DNA from: Rhopalosiphum padi | Lineage: Eukaryota; Arthropoda; Insecta; Hemiptera; Aphididae | Assembly (NCBI RefSeq): GCF_020882245.1 | Contig: NC_083600.1 | Span: 5,394,001 to 5,458,000 of the forward strand | Length of the DNA: 64,000 nt | Direction of reading: 5' to 3' | Part shown: positions 1-11,900 of the stretch, one piece after another | Layout of the letters: each line of letters begins with the position of its first letter | How positions within the stretch are numbered: the stretch's first letter is position 1 | Notes under the pieces: model-generated | What the model saw: only the letters and a program-made list of their open reading frames with translations | What the model was told of the DNA's origin: nothing | The model's database searches: none | Program-made: the position numbers and the translations under genes

Positions 1-1320
1 ATGATCATTTGTGTCCAAAATACTATCGATAGAGGTATCTATTAATATTTTATGCGCAATTATTCTATTCAAAAATGTTTTCGCGGTAAGTTATTGCATA
101 CCAAGTAATAATAATGAACAATATAAATTCAGTATTATATAGCTTTAGTGGATTGGTCAGAATATTATATAGATTTTAATTTAGACAACCAGAAAAGCTA
201 TTATGATTTTTTAACGTAAAAAAAGCATTAACGTCACATATTTTATAGCTTTAAGTATACTAAAACCCTCGGATTGTAATTTAATTGTCAAAAAAATAAT
301 ATTTATACACCTATAACTACTGCGTGTTATATTATACAACACCGTGATCTGACTTTGGCGTGATCGGGAAAGTAATGATCCACGGATGTTGTTAGGCTCA
401 GGGCCAAACCGGAGTTTGAATAGCGCGAGATACTATACATATAGACATCCGACGGAATAATATCCAAAAGGGAACATTCATCATCAGTTTAAAGTAGTAT
501 GCGATGTTAACATATGGCCTGTAGCTGACGAACAGTCAACAATTTTGGCATACACGTTTTTTCCCTTTAGATAGAGATTAAGTGGTCGTAAGAGAACGAT
601 TCCAGATGTTGTTACGAATTAATTTACGACTAAACTTATGAAATACGTTCGTCAGTTATAAATGAAATAATAAATAACGCTATTGTAGTTCAAGGGATAA
701 TTAATAATCATTTTTCGTTAAGAAGTCAAGATATACATTGCTGTCAGGCTATTATACGATGTCGTAATTACAATTTATTAGAATAACTATCACTATAAAA
801 GTAGATAATATATAGTATTATTTAGCATATCAGTGACTGTGCTTTTAGTAATGAAAAATATGATTAGGTCTTTCTACCCGTTAGAAAAAACCAATATGTG
901 GTCCAACCAAATTAATGTTCTAATATTCGATAAAATAATATCAAGTGTAACGATTAATTTATTTCGAATTTAAACTATACGAACCTATAAATCACAATTT
1001 ACTGCAAATAATACAGTGCATAGACGATATAAATATATTCAGATTTTTTTTAACAATTAAATATTTATTTACGATCATATTTTTCAAGTTCTTACCGCTC
1101 TAATAGGGAAAGCTTGTATTTTAGTGGGTAACAATTTCGCGTTGCCACAGTTACACACTACAATGTACACTAGATAGCTTAGACTTAAGTTACAACTTTG
1201 GCGTAGTGGTGGTAAATTCTGTATTTACGACATAACAATCCTGGTTATTCCGGTAGAACGCCCCTAGTCTCGGTACATTTTCTACGGTATTCCAATGGAA
1301 TTTCGCAACACCTCAGTCAA
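1..1320. other. AT-rich non-coding DNA
   Basis: The stretch is dominated by A and T, with short TA-rich runs and no open frame of note on either strand. From about 1080 the composition becomes less AT-biased on the way to the candidate exon at 1355. I see no repeat array, RNA gene or transposon end here. Confidence 0.6.
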
Positions 1321-1354
1321 ATCGTTTGGTTTCATTAACGGTTTCGTGTTTGAG

Positions 1355-1494
1355 CGTTTTCCGGGGCCTTGGGATATGCGAAATTAGTCCCGTTGAATCC
1401 GCCTTACCAGCCTTTTGTTTTCGACCAACCCAGTGGAATGTGGACGCTGAATACACACTCGCAGATCTGCCACCCGCACTCCCCCGACCCACAG
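1355..1494 (+). CDS. Possible internal coding exon, unidentified
   Basis: An open frame runs from after a TGA at 1351 and reads across 1357-1494 with protein-like composition. It is rich in proline, aromatic residues and polar residues, and includes the strings KLVPLNPPYQPF, DQPSGMWTLN and CHPHSPDPQ. It ends exactly at CAG|GTATAT (1492-1500), a plausible splice donor in phase 0. A weak acceptor (tgtttgAG, 1346-1354) precedes it. There is no ATG at the beginning, so it would have to be an internal exon or part of a pseudogene. I do not recognise the family. The segment is more GC-rich than its surroundings, which could also explain the open frame by chance. A second overlapping frame (1326-1508) is open too, which weakens the case. 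Confidence 0.22.
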
Positions 1495-1559
1495 GTATAT
1501 TTAATTAATCAGTATTACGTCTGTCTCGGATTTTCTAATGATTCTCGAGAGACATAATT

Positions 1560-1982
1560 AGCCCTGGGTAAAATGTAGATTTAACCCTCTTAAAACTTAA
1601 CGACGGCGGTGGCGGCAGACGTAGATAGTAAATCCAAAATAGTTAGCCCGAGCCCGATGCTTACGTCACTATTAAAACAGTATGTATATCCATCTCCGTC
1701 CGTATATAAATAGTGATGCGATTAACTAAAAAGTAAAAATAAAAGTATATCAACCCTTACCGCCGGCCGTAGAATCGGGTGCCGGGAGTTTTGTTCGTGC
1801 GGGCCGTAATATTTGCAGTACGAGTAGGTACCTATAACTTACCTACCTATATAGTCGTACGTCTGACAATGGTGGGATTTTTTTTCCACCGAATATCGCC
1901 GACCGACACCGAAATCGTGGCGTATTGAAATTGTATTTACGCTCAAAGCACTTTGTGATATTGGGGATGAAATTGAATGGAG
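1560..1982. other. Non-coding spacer
   Basis: Mixed-composition DNA between the candidate exon and the retrotransposon relic. It contains a GGCGGTGGCGGCAG string near 1604-1620 and otherwise no interpretable structure. The long minus-strand frame that overlaps its 3' part is only the antisense of the relic downstream. Confidence 0.5.
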
Positions 1983-2315
1983 TCCGAGGAACGTGAAGTA
2001 ATTAAGATAAGAATGTCGAGATGGATGGTGTGACATGAATGGATATAAGGTAAAAAAAAAATATGTCAGAGGTAGTACCAATGAAAGGAGATAAAAGAGA
2101 AAACCCATTGAGGTGTTGCATGTTCGGAGTGCTAGAGGGTTCCGTGCAAATATACAAAAGTACAGGAAAGTAGGGTGGGCCGGTATAGAAAAGTCGTATA
2201 GATGTGATGAAAAAAGACAGCGGAGGGATTGTCGAATCACATAAGATAATATTTCGGCGAGTAACGACGTCGAAGTGCATTTCATGTGTAGGGTCAAAAT
2301 TGGATGGCAGACATT
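1983..2315 (+). pseudogene. Relic of non-LTR retrotransposon polymerase (C-terminal tail)
   Basis: Reading the plus strand and allowing frameshifts gives a series of peptide blocks. In order they are VIKIRMSRWM (1998-2027), then MNGYKVKKKYVRGSTN in a shifted frame (about 2035-2081), then VPMKGDKRENPLR (about 2075-2115), FG-V, and finally KKTAEGLSNHI near 2211-2241. From memory of the family, the tail of many insect non-LTR endonuclease/reverse-transcriptase proteins reads MLRWM-G--R-D-IRNEYIRGS--VAP---K-RENRLRWFGHV-RR, followed by a D-K--GLS block. The order and spacing agree, but stops and frameshifts show the copy is dead. The catalytic YADD core and the endonuclease are not visible upstream, so this is a 5'-truncated or eroded copy. 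The minus-strand ORF at 1839-2297 is its shadow. Confidence 0.62.
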
Positions 2316-3009
2316 TCGATAATTATATTAGATATTATTTGGACGTCTGCACGTGCAGTCGCAGCGAGTGTTTCATATTATGATTTCGAAACAATTGCTC
2401 CGTATTTTTAGAGTAAAAAGATGATTGGAAAAAAAAAACGATGAAGTCACATAGTTGTGTAATATGTTTTGTGTATTGTCCCATTATTGAGTAAGTTTTT
2501 TAGGTACCTAATATTATATATTGCACTGTGACACCACAGATGTGTTATAATATTTTTCATAAGATTTCTACAACATTTACTACGATTAGTAGGATTACTA
2601 TAAATTTAAAAATTTAATGGTTTCGACAGATTTAAAAAACACCGTACGGATCATTTTTAAACCAATAAATTTCTTCGTTCCATCCAAAATCTAAAATCCG
2701 AACAAGAATTTATTCCTAAAAATTCTGTAAACGAACATTCATATGTGACACGGAAAACAAGCGTCTTTACTTAATATATAATAATATAATACGTTACTGA
2801 CGTTATTGCCGTGTCCAAACGCATGAGGTACTAAGATTTTTATCGAAAATCTGCCCGGATGTTATAGGTGCATTACACTGTAGACGATGCTGAGTGGCGT
2901 ACGCGTATAAAAATCTAAATAAATATCGCCATTGAGTTGTAGTCGTTGTTGTTGTGAATAAACCTTAAAATAAACACTAAATAATATATATGTATATATA
3001 ATAATAATA
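2316..3009. other. AT-rich non-coding DNA
   Basis: No open frame, repeat array or RNA gene is supported here. It is ordinary AT-rich background between two transposon relics. Confidence 0.55.
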
Positions 3010-3095
3010 CAGCAGTTCTCAACCTCCTTTTTATATCCGAGAGTACCACATATCCGTTTTGAAAATGTCCACGTACCACTTGACCTAATAACCTT
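3010..3095 (+). mobile_element. hAT-like terminal fragment
   Basis: The segment opens with CAGCAGTTCTCAACC at 3010-3024. This resembles the terminal inverted repeat of many hAT transposons (CAGNGGTTCTCAACC). A short T-rich run and GTACCAC / CGTACCACTTGACC motifs (3051-3087) follow, which are commonly seen just inside hAT ends. I could not find a matching inverted end within the next few hundred bases, so this is a solo or truncated end rather than an intact element. The minus-strand frame at 2862-3113 is incidental. Confidence 0.4.
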
Positions 3096-3395
3096 TTTTG
3101 TTTTGTTTATCAAAATTGAATGTTAATAATAATTACAATCTGTTCTTAAAGCGCGATTTCCTTCGGTTCCTTACCGGTCCGGAAACGCTAGAACAACGTA
3201 TAATACGATATGAATGTGTTTGTTGTGTGCAGTATAGAGGTGCGGTCTGTAGTCTATGTCGATATATATTATTATTAGGTATACGTATATACAACGCACG
3301 GCGTGCGCGTTACCGCTATTTAAATAGGTTTAATATTTAATACACAGGCGATGGACGATATATGAAAACTCCTAAGGACGAAAGTGTAATAACAA
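3096..3395. other. Non-coding DNA
   Basis: Short unremarkable stretch. The plus frame at 3098-3340 is low-complexity in part, has no family resemblance and lacks splice support. Confidence 0.5.
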
Positions 3396-3890
3396 CAATA
3401 ATAATAATAATATGACGTAATGGTACAGTATTGCGCGAGAACGTGTGTTCGATATGTACCTAACACAGCATAATAATATTACACTATACATCAGTGTGCA
3501 CCGTACATCCTTCTGCCGTGCCATGTCCAATGCGGGCAGTGAAACAATAATAATAATAATAATAATAATAATATTGAAACCAAAGTCATAATAATATCAT
3601 AATATAGCAACGCCAATACGGACACGAAAATTTCCACTAATGAAAAGAATAATAATAATAAACAAATCAAACGACGCCCGGAGCATAGTATTTCGACGCC
3701 AATGCCGTTGTGTGTTCGATATAATAATAATAATAATAATAATATGTAAACCAAACCGGCAGCCTGCGATGGCGTGATCCCCAGTAGATAATTACATTTT
3801 GGACCATAAAACTCGAGTGGAGAACATAAAGAACACGTTTTCCAAAGATACTTTTTTAATTTATTTATTTTATTATTATTATTATTATTT
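3396..3890. repeat. Cluster of (AAT)n/(ATT)n microsatellites
   Basis: Several trinucleotide arrays lie within 500 bases: about 3396-3412, 3546-3573, 3647-3660, 3720-3744 (all AAT on the plus strand) and 3868-3887 (ATT, the opposite orientation). The overlapping 108-137 residue frames translate these arrays as runs of Asn, Ile, Leu or Tyr and are artefacts. Confidence 0.85.
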
Positions 3891-4802
3891 TTTTTTTTTA
3901 TCAATTTATTGTTTTAACGCGCCTTCTGGCGACACGCCACGGCTGAATCTCGTAAATTCACAACGGTCTTTATGTTGTACACGGGTAGTGGGTACTATAT
4001 ATACACCGGCCTATAATACTCGTCCACAGGGAAATCAATTACCTACTTCCATAATCATATTACAGTTTACCAAGAGATATAATGAGAAAAGTGTACAAAA
4101 ACGGCAAGGTGGTAAATCTCGATAGTTAAGAGTAATATACAATAGATAATCGTAAAACCTGGAAAATGAAAGTTGCATAACAACTGAAACTCCACCAACA
4201 CATTTTACAACCTGTGTATAAAAGCAAAAATTGTCTCAATCAGTGTGTGCACACAACTTTGGGATTATTAAAACTTTTTAAATTTATAGGACTGATTTCA
4301 ACCGACAAATTTATCATATATTATATAAGTGGACATCTTTTTTTTCTTTTTTTATTTGAACGAGCGCCTATGTCCGACGAAAGGCCTATTTTGATTGTAC
4401 ATATCGCCGTATATATAATAATAAATGTTTATACTATTCGAACCGTTGGAATAAAAAAATGAAAAAAAAATGTACATATTATCGTTACTGTAATAAAAAC
4501 ACGATTTCAAATTATGCACTACGTATATAAAACATGATAACAATTACTATTAATAATTATCAATGTATACTATTATTAGTCATGAAAAACAATTGAAAAA
4601 ATAATATTGTACTTTTCACAAATATAGTGATAGCATAAAAAATGTATCTATGATAAGATTGATATATAATAGTACCTCACGGTCAAATGCAATCATAAAT
4701 AATGACGTATGTGTAAACATATTTGTAAAGACAAACACATTAATTGATATAATTTATACAACTTCAATGTAAATGTAAATAATGATAATAATAATTTACA
4801 CT

Positions 4803-5130
4803 ATACAGGATGATTTCCCATGCTTTCTCACTCACAATTTATTCTTTAATAATTAATTTATTCAAACCCCGATTTTTGAAATTTTTAGTTTGCTTAAAGT
4901 ATCATATTTTTAAATATTTAAATATTTTATCCAATTAAAAAGTGTCCTGTGTCGATAATTTTTTTTTTTTTCAAATCAGAACATCTTTTTTTACTTTAAA
5001 TTGTTATGCAAATTATTATTTTTTTTTTCAATTCTCATGTATATAAATTTAAATTTGAAGGAATTGATAGTTATACTGAATTATTAAACATTTTATGTAT
5101 TAAGAATTACAGTTCACTGCAATAATACAT
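4803..5130. repeat. Probable old dispersed repeat, AT-rich
   Basis: The block starts with tatacaggatgatttccca and continues as long A/T stretches with several T-homopolymers (4963-4974 and 5020-5028). The opening resembles the tacaggg-type start at 55787, also followed by T- and A-rich DNA. I infer a decayed non-autonomous element. No terminal inverted repeat is clear, and family membership cannot be shown without a genome-wide search. Confidence 0.28.
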
Positions 5131-6690
5131 TATTATTTTTTTAATACCAGCATAAGAAGACAAATAACAACTCTTACTCAACACTGTTCCGTGAAACACA
5201 AATTGAATATGAAACCTATATAGCTATATGATAATCTAAGAAACCATTAAATTGAATATATTAATTTAATTGAGTAAAGAAAGCTTTTAATGGAAGTGAT
5301 ATAGTTGTCTATATTATATAGTGTCGAATTAACAAGTTATATAATATGTAAAATGTATTTTTTTTCTAAAACAGATTAGGAGTCTCAATTGTTTTGAACT
5401 ATATATCGTGTGGCTATGAAATGTACCAATATAATATATTATGCCAGATTAAAATAGAATAATTTATTATGGTCTGTGCACTGTAGGTCAAAACGTGATA
5501 TGTGATCGAGTAACTTATAAAAAAATGAGTGAATCACAAATCGAATTATTTAATTTCTAAAATATCGACTACAGAAGATTTTTACTACGTACAAGGACAA
5601 CTCGCTCAACTGTCGGCACGCATGGGCATGGCGTGTTAATTAAATGTAAAATTAAAACTTTGGTAATTATATGCGTTTAAGTTGGACTATAGTATATTTA
5701 TATTACTCGTTATATACAGTGTTACTTTTTTTTTTTTTTAATATCATCTAAATCAAAATTTGAAAATATAGTTTCTGGTCTATTAACATTTATATATTTA
5801 TAAATACGAATAAAAGTTCTTAAAAATAATTTTAAAAAACTATCAAATATAATATGTATAATATGTATAATATTGAATGTAATACCTACTAAGGAATTAT
5901 ACAAATAGGAAATTAAAAAAAAAAACCTAAAATGTTGATAGATATTAATATCGATTACCTACTAGAATTTTGAAATTATTTTACCTCTATACCACATCTT
6001 CCATACCTATTGTCATGGACCTCTTATCCTTATTACTCACATGGATAAATAAATCAGAACTTGTTCGTTTGATTTTCGATTTGTGTATATTAAAATATTA
6101 AATATTCAAAATAATCATTTACTTAAAAATATACAGGAATTATTGGGTGAGGTTCTCATTTAAAAAATAGAAATTGGTATCACCACAGGACATCACTCAT
6201 TAAAATGCTAATAAGGTCATTCATTTTCCTTAAAATTCAAAAAATCAAAATATAAAAAGATTCGTTATTAAAATTAAAAATTTATAAAAATGGGAGTGAG
6301 CACGATTAGTGAACATTGTATATAGCATAAACTTAATTAACGTGTATACAGAGTGTGCATAAAGTCGTAAATCGTCTGTTTAGTATTTTCTAAGCACAGA
6401 AAGATGGTTTCGCATCACACATCACTACATCAGGCTCATTTAAAATTCGAATTTTTAAACACCATTAAGCTTAACATTAAACTTCGACATATTCAACAGA
6501 TTTTACATCACAATTTTAGAAAGTATGATATATAGAAATCGTGATTTAAAAATCAAAAATTGATATAATAAATATATAATATATGGATAAATCAATAAAA
6601 TAAAATATAGGGATACAAAACAATGGACAATATTAGGTACTAATACTTATATTAGGTAAGACGATTTAAACATTATAACAACTATATATT
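5131..6690. other. AT-rich non-coding desert
   Basis: Very AT-rich with scattered homopolymers. No coding potential, RNA gene or structured repeat is supported. Confidence 0.6.
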
Positions 6691-6694
6691 ATAA

Positions 6695-7250
6695 TATTCA
6701 TACGGCGATGAGTAGACGCTGTTAGCAGCTCTAGAATTCGGTGATGTACTAATCGTCCTTAACGCCCTTACGATTTACACGACTACATAACATTTAAGCA
6801 ATATAACTGTGTCTCGCACCGTCTTCGCGGTCGTGTAATCCCGTCTGTCTGTCGTGCGTCTGAACGTCATTAAAAATATCACTACACCAACGCGCGCACC
6901 CTGTACATCGTACACTCGTGCGTATGTGTAGACTACACGTCCCGTAGTCGGCGACGGACCGGCGCCCGAGAGCTGTACGCGTTTGTACCGCGTGTAATGT
7001 TGTGCGGCCGGAAGTCACGGAGACGTCGAGGGCGCGTCATAAACCGAACGGGGTCTCTCACGAGAGTGAAAGTCGGTTGGGGGGTCGATCGTCAAGATAG
7101 GTCGGCGACGCGCACGACAGCCTCCGGAGATGATCGCATAACCCGCTGGGGCCGTATATGTGACGTCCGAGAGCTTATATATGTATACTGGACCGGCCGT
7201 CGGATGCGGCTTCGACGTTCTGTTATAGTTGTGCACGTTAGATGATTTTT
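6695..7250. promoter_or_regulatory. GC/CpG-rich island
   Basis: The composition changes abruptly from the AT-rich flanks to DNA dense in CG dinucleotides. There are many cgcg, cgtcg and ccgg strings and few stops, which is why frames open on both strands (6794-7018 minus, 6997-7245 plus, 7015-7236 minus). None resembles a known protein. Insect promoters and enhancers of developmental genes are often found in such islands. A TATATATG string lies at about 7176-7183. A regulatory role is inferred from composition alone. Confidence 0.38.
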
Positions 7251-8425
7251 TTAAAAAAAAAAACGCTTAATTTTTCCAGTTTTTCGTAACGCCCGTATTA
7301 TGATGACAATATAATTTTAAACGTATCGCACATACTGTGGACGAGACTTCGTTGCTCGTAATTTACACGATTTCATAAAAAACCATATTCGTTTTTAAAA
7401 ACTAAAAAAAAAACTACTTATAATATAAACTTATGGTATTAACTTGTTATGCTTATTACTTCACTCGTGTATTAGGAAACGGCGTTATCAAAAATGCATT
7501 GAATTCGTAGTAAAAATTGAAATTACTTTCGTGTTATTTGGTCAAAACGGCCATTACTTTTCCTTGACAGACGTGTTTCGATTAGACTTCTACAAACGTT
7601 TGGAGAAATACGTTCCATTTTAAATCAAAATTCCTATAACACGTTTACACGATTTAAAATTTATATATATATACGACATAATACAACTGACTTTGATTTG
7701 GAGGTTAGAAGACAGTTGAGGTTTATTTCAATAACGCATAACTAGGGTAGTGAAATAACGCCCAATGATTTTCGTATCAAAAATAACTTAAAATAATAAT
7801 TATTTGTGAACAAAACTTTTAAAACTTACTGGATTTCAAAAAAATGTTTTCATAAACGGGGTAAAAATGAACTTTCCTAACTCGGCTTTGTCGTGTTATA
7901 GTATGTTACCGTATTACAAAAAAAAAAAAAAAAAAAATATTAAATTAGTCAAATAACAACATATCCAATAAAAAGATGTACCGTATTCGTACACTATAAA
8001 AAAACCAAACATGCTGTACGTGCAAGCAGTACCTATAAAATGTATATTTTGATTTCGCAATGTATACTATTATTATTATGTAACGCGCGTAATACACACA
8101 TTTAATAACGATTAACAGCCGCGGTCGTTCGCTTTTAATCTACAAACGGCGGTTCAATATTATTTAGTCGTTGTGATTTCAAAGTTTGGCCGAATACTCC
8201 TCTCTCGTAATCGTACGACTGTAATTATTATTAATACCATAGTTTTGGCCGTACGCAAACTATATCATACACGCGCTCGTATAGTACAACTACAATAATA
8301 TCATATAATTAATGGTTATTTCGCTCCGTTGGAACTGCAACGTTTATCGAACGATTTTACCGCGCGATAAGATTTGAGGTCTAAACTTTTTATATTCGTC
8401 TGATTAATAATAATATATTATATTA
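7251..8425. other. AT-rich non-coding DNA with a poly(A) tract
   Basis: Mostly AT-rich. An uninterrupted A tract spans about 7918-7937 and might mark the tail of an old retroposed copy, but I see no target-site duplication or recognisable body. No gene is supported. Confidence 0.5.
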
Positions 8426-8429
8426 TCCG

Positions 8430-8900
8430 ATTTTATATTATGCTGTCACCGCCCCGAGAGAGCGTTGATCTCGGAGATTGTTGACATGACCTCACATCGC
8501 CGCTGCTGCCATAAGCGCGCGTATACTTTATGATTGATCGTATACGCACCGAACAAACACGGGTCGCGTTTTTTTTTCTTTCTTTTCTTCCGCACACACA
8601 CACACACACACACATAATAATATAATATACTCGTACCGTATAAACAATGAGTGCCCGTTTGCATATTGACCGCATTCTTTTTATCATTTTCTTGTTTCTA
8701 TAAATAAACCTCCAGACCGAGCGCATGTTATTATAATATGTATACACACACATATTATATAGGTATTAATGATGAAAAACAAAAAAAAAAAAAAAAAAAT
8801 AGTCAACTTTCGATTCTCCCGACCGGTGCGTGTTGGTTGCACTACGCGTGTGTGAAGGAGGCGCCTCCGTCGCGTCATTAGAAAGTGTGACATCTCTTGT
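8430..8900. promoter_or_regulatory. Mixed GC-rich island with (CA)n microsatellite
   Basis: GC-rich sequence at 8440-8600 carries ccgccccgagagagcg and cgccgctgctgcc strings, then a (CA)n array at about 8593-8614, and a second GC-rich patch at 8815-8880. The 60-106 residue minus frames encode the microsatellite as VCVCVC runs and are rejected. It pairs with the island about 1.5 kb upstream. Confidence 0.35.
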
Positions 8901-11900
8901 GTACAGAGTATTTGAATACCAGCATATAATAATAATAAGTATAATGCTAATAATATCCGGATACGAGTTTTTACTACACCGAAAAGTGTATTAAAGCGTC
9001 AATGGATTTCGTTACTATCCGGAATGGATTTTTTTATTGAAATTATTCCCGCGATATTAAATAGGCGCTGCAGCTATAATAAAGGCGACCGTGTTATACT
9101 CATTATTATATAAACAGTGTATACGTATTGTCGCCGCCGTTGCCGGTCTGCGGAGTAAAAAATAAAAATTAACTACGTACAATGTATACTAATAGAAAAG
9201 TATATAGTTATTATAGGTATATACTATATATAAAATAATATACACGTTTGTGTACGTACGTATAACCCGCAGCGGCCGGTCGCATTTATAATCTATTTTA
9301 CGGTTTTTTGTTCGCCAATATATACCTACACAGTCTTAAGACAATGTGACTTTTCGATATTTCACATGGTTCACATTTCGCTACCGCGTCTGGTCACGAT
9401 TGCGCTGTACTATTATATTGGTATAGGCAGGCACACTCTGCTATAATGACGCGAAATTAAATATATATATAGTTAACCGTTGTTGACAAAATGCTTATTA
9501 TATATGTGTGTACACAAGAGAAAACACACTAAAAATATTAGAGGCGAACGAAGTCGACGGTGTATAGCGAAATCTGCAAATACATATAACAATCATTAGC
9601 AATTATAATATATAGTTATTGGTAAATGCGTTGTAAATGTTCTAATGACTTTGAAATCGTTTAATTTGAAAATTAATACTTGTACGTCGGTAATGCGAGT
9701 CAATGTATAATTCTGTGTGTTGTAGTGTAAATCATTATTTACAAGTTTCCGTAAGGTTTCCCGGTTTGTTACTTAACCAACTAGTATAACTCAGCACAGC
9801 CGAACGTCTGCCGCCGCCTGTATATATTGGAAATAAAAATATAAAAAAAAAAAAACGTTTTGAATGTTACAATTATTATTATATCGCACACGTGTGTTCC
9901 GTAATCAGTTCGTTATCCGATAGTTATTTCTGAGCGTCCATCTGTTGAAACAGAATTTCGTTTAATTTGGTCATCGGCGATGGAAAATCAAATAAAAATT
10001 CTTGTCGAGCTGTCAACCGGCACGTGTGTTTTTTTATATTTCCGCGTTTTGACTTGTTTCGTATAAGATTACGTAGGCAACTGAATCAATTTGACCTCGC
10101 GCAGACATGTGCAAAGAATATTTCACTCGAACGCGTTAAATCACTAATAAATAGGATCAATCATAATATCCGTAACGCGACTTAAAAACAATCACAATAA
10201 TATCTTACTGGTAAGACTTTACTTGGCGGCTGCTAATAACATATTCTCATAAACGTATATGATATTATTGCGAACAATTATTATTATACGCGATACCTGT
10301 ATAATATGTTATTATTATTATTCAAGTAGCCGCCGTTATAAGTCAAGTAGAACAGTAGGAATATTAACGGCTCGCCGACCGTTATATTAAACGCATAATT
10401 GGTTTACACACACGATAGAGCATTGGTTTTAATCATCATCGCGGATTTAAATGTTCGAAACGAAGTCGCAGCAAAAAAAAAAAAACAAACGTTAACGATT
10501 TAATAATACTTTCGGACAAATTGACGGGTCGAAACGAAATTGAATTTACCTATAATAAATTATGTTCCGTAAAAATAACAGAGATCGTTGTACTTTTGTA
10601 ACGAGTTTTATCGCGTAATACGTTGTTAGCCTCGTTGAGAAAAATTCATACTCTAAAACGGAACTTCCTGTGGGTGTACGGCGACGGTGGAAATAATAAA
10701 TAATGATTACAAAGAAGCTGCAGAGTCTTAAAACCAGTGCGTGTACGGGTATTGGATAATCAAAAGTCTCCCGCGGAAATAGTCACATAAATATTCGATG
10801 TATGCGTGGAAGTTTGGAGTGGTACTGAAGACGGTATACTAAAATCAATATCGGCACTCGACAGTAACCGGAACTAAATACGCGTTTATTATATGTGGTG
10901 GGTCGTATTATACGAGTGATGTACGTTTACTAGTTCATTGTTTGAAACATTAACAGTTTCAGTACTCCGAACACGAATCCGGGACAAAAGGCTCGGACAA
11001 ATAATAATTAATAAACACTCAAAGTTAAACAGTGTGGGACTCGGGGAAAATCCATCGTGGCCGGTAGATTGAATTCAAAAATCAATAATTATTAATTGAA
11101 CAATCTCATTTGCCCGGCGAAGTTGGTTTAACTGCGCAGTGATAACTTTAGAAAACAAGTGACTGCAATGACATAATCGACTGCACATGTAAATGCACAT
11201 TTTTTTCTCTCTCTGTAATCTCGGTTCCGCCGTTACAGAACATTGACGTATTTATAAAACTATATTATCGTGATTGAATGCGACGCGGTCGTTTGATAAG
11301 CAATTTTTCCGTATTATTCCGCTCGAATTCGCGATTTATCATCAGACGTGTACTCTCTTCAAAACCACCGTAGTACAGCGAAATGGCACAATTTCCGCAT
11401 ATTACAAGTAGAATTTAAACCAAGGCCATTTTTTATCAGTTTGTTGTTTATTGGATAACATATTATATAGATAGAGGTAGGTATATACGTTACACAATTA
11501 TTTTAAATGTCACTAGAATTTAGCGCAACTGCACCTCTCCGACGATTAATATTGTTGTGTTTTTATTTTTCATTACAGTACCGAATTCAATGTCAGCTGG
11601 ATAGTTTTAAGAGAAATGCAAATAAATACATCGTAATCGTTAGCTCGCATGTTTAAGCGCGCAAACAAGTCTAAATTTGTGATTAACGTGCTAAAGGCAG
11701 AACTCATCCTTGAAAACCGTGCATGTCGAAATCGGTTTGAAAACAGTAATAATATTTTTTCGATTTTTTTTTCACTCACATAACTATATATATTATATAA
11801 TATTATGTACCGTACATACCTATGTATAGGGATCAAGCAAAACGATATTCTAACCAACAACGCACTATTATACTCACGAGTAACACCAGAAACACAATTT
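8901..11900. other. Non-coding DNA of intermediate composition
   Basis: Less AT-rich than the deserts, with many scattered CG dinucleotides but no concentrated island. Short tracts of note are an A run at 9843-9854 and another at about 10475-10485. A plus frame at 9967-10185 contains HVCFFIFPRFDLFRIRLRR and looks slightly protein-like. It starts without ATG and lacks a convincing acceptor, so I do not call it. Confidence 0.45.

Noticed and set aside
1839..2297. 152-codon minus-strand open frame
   Set aside because: It is the antisense of the plus-strand retrotransposon relic, has no ATG in a useful place and no family resemblance.
3491..4125. Open frames of 108-137 codons on both strands
   Set aside because: They are carried by AAT/ATT microsatellites translated as Asn, Leu or Tyr runs.
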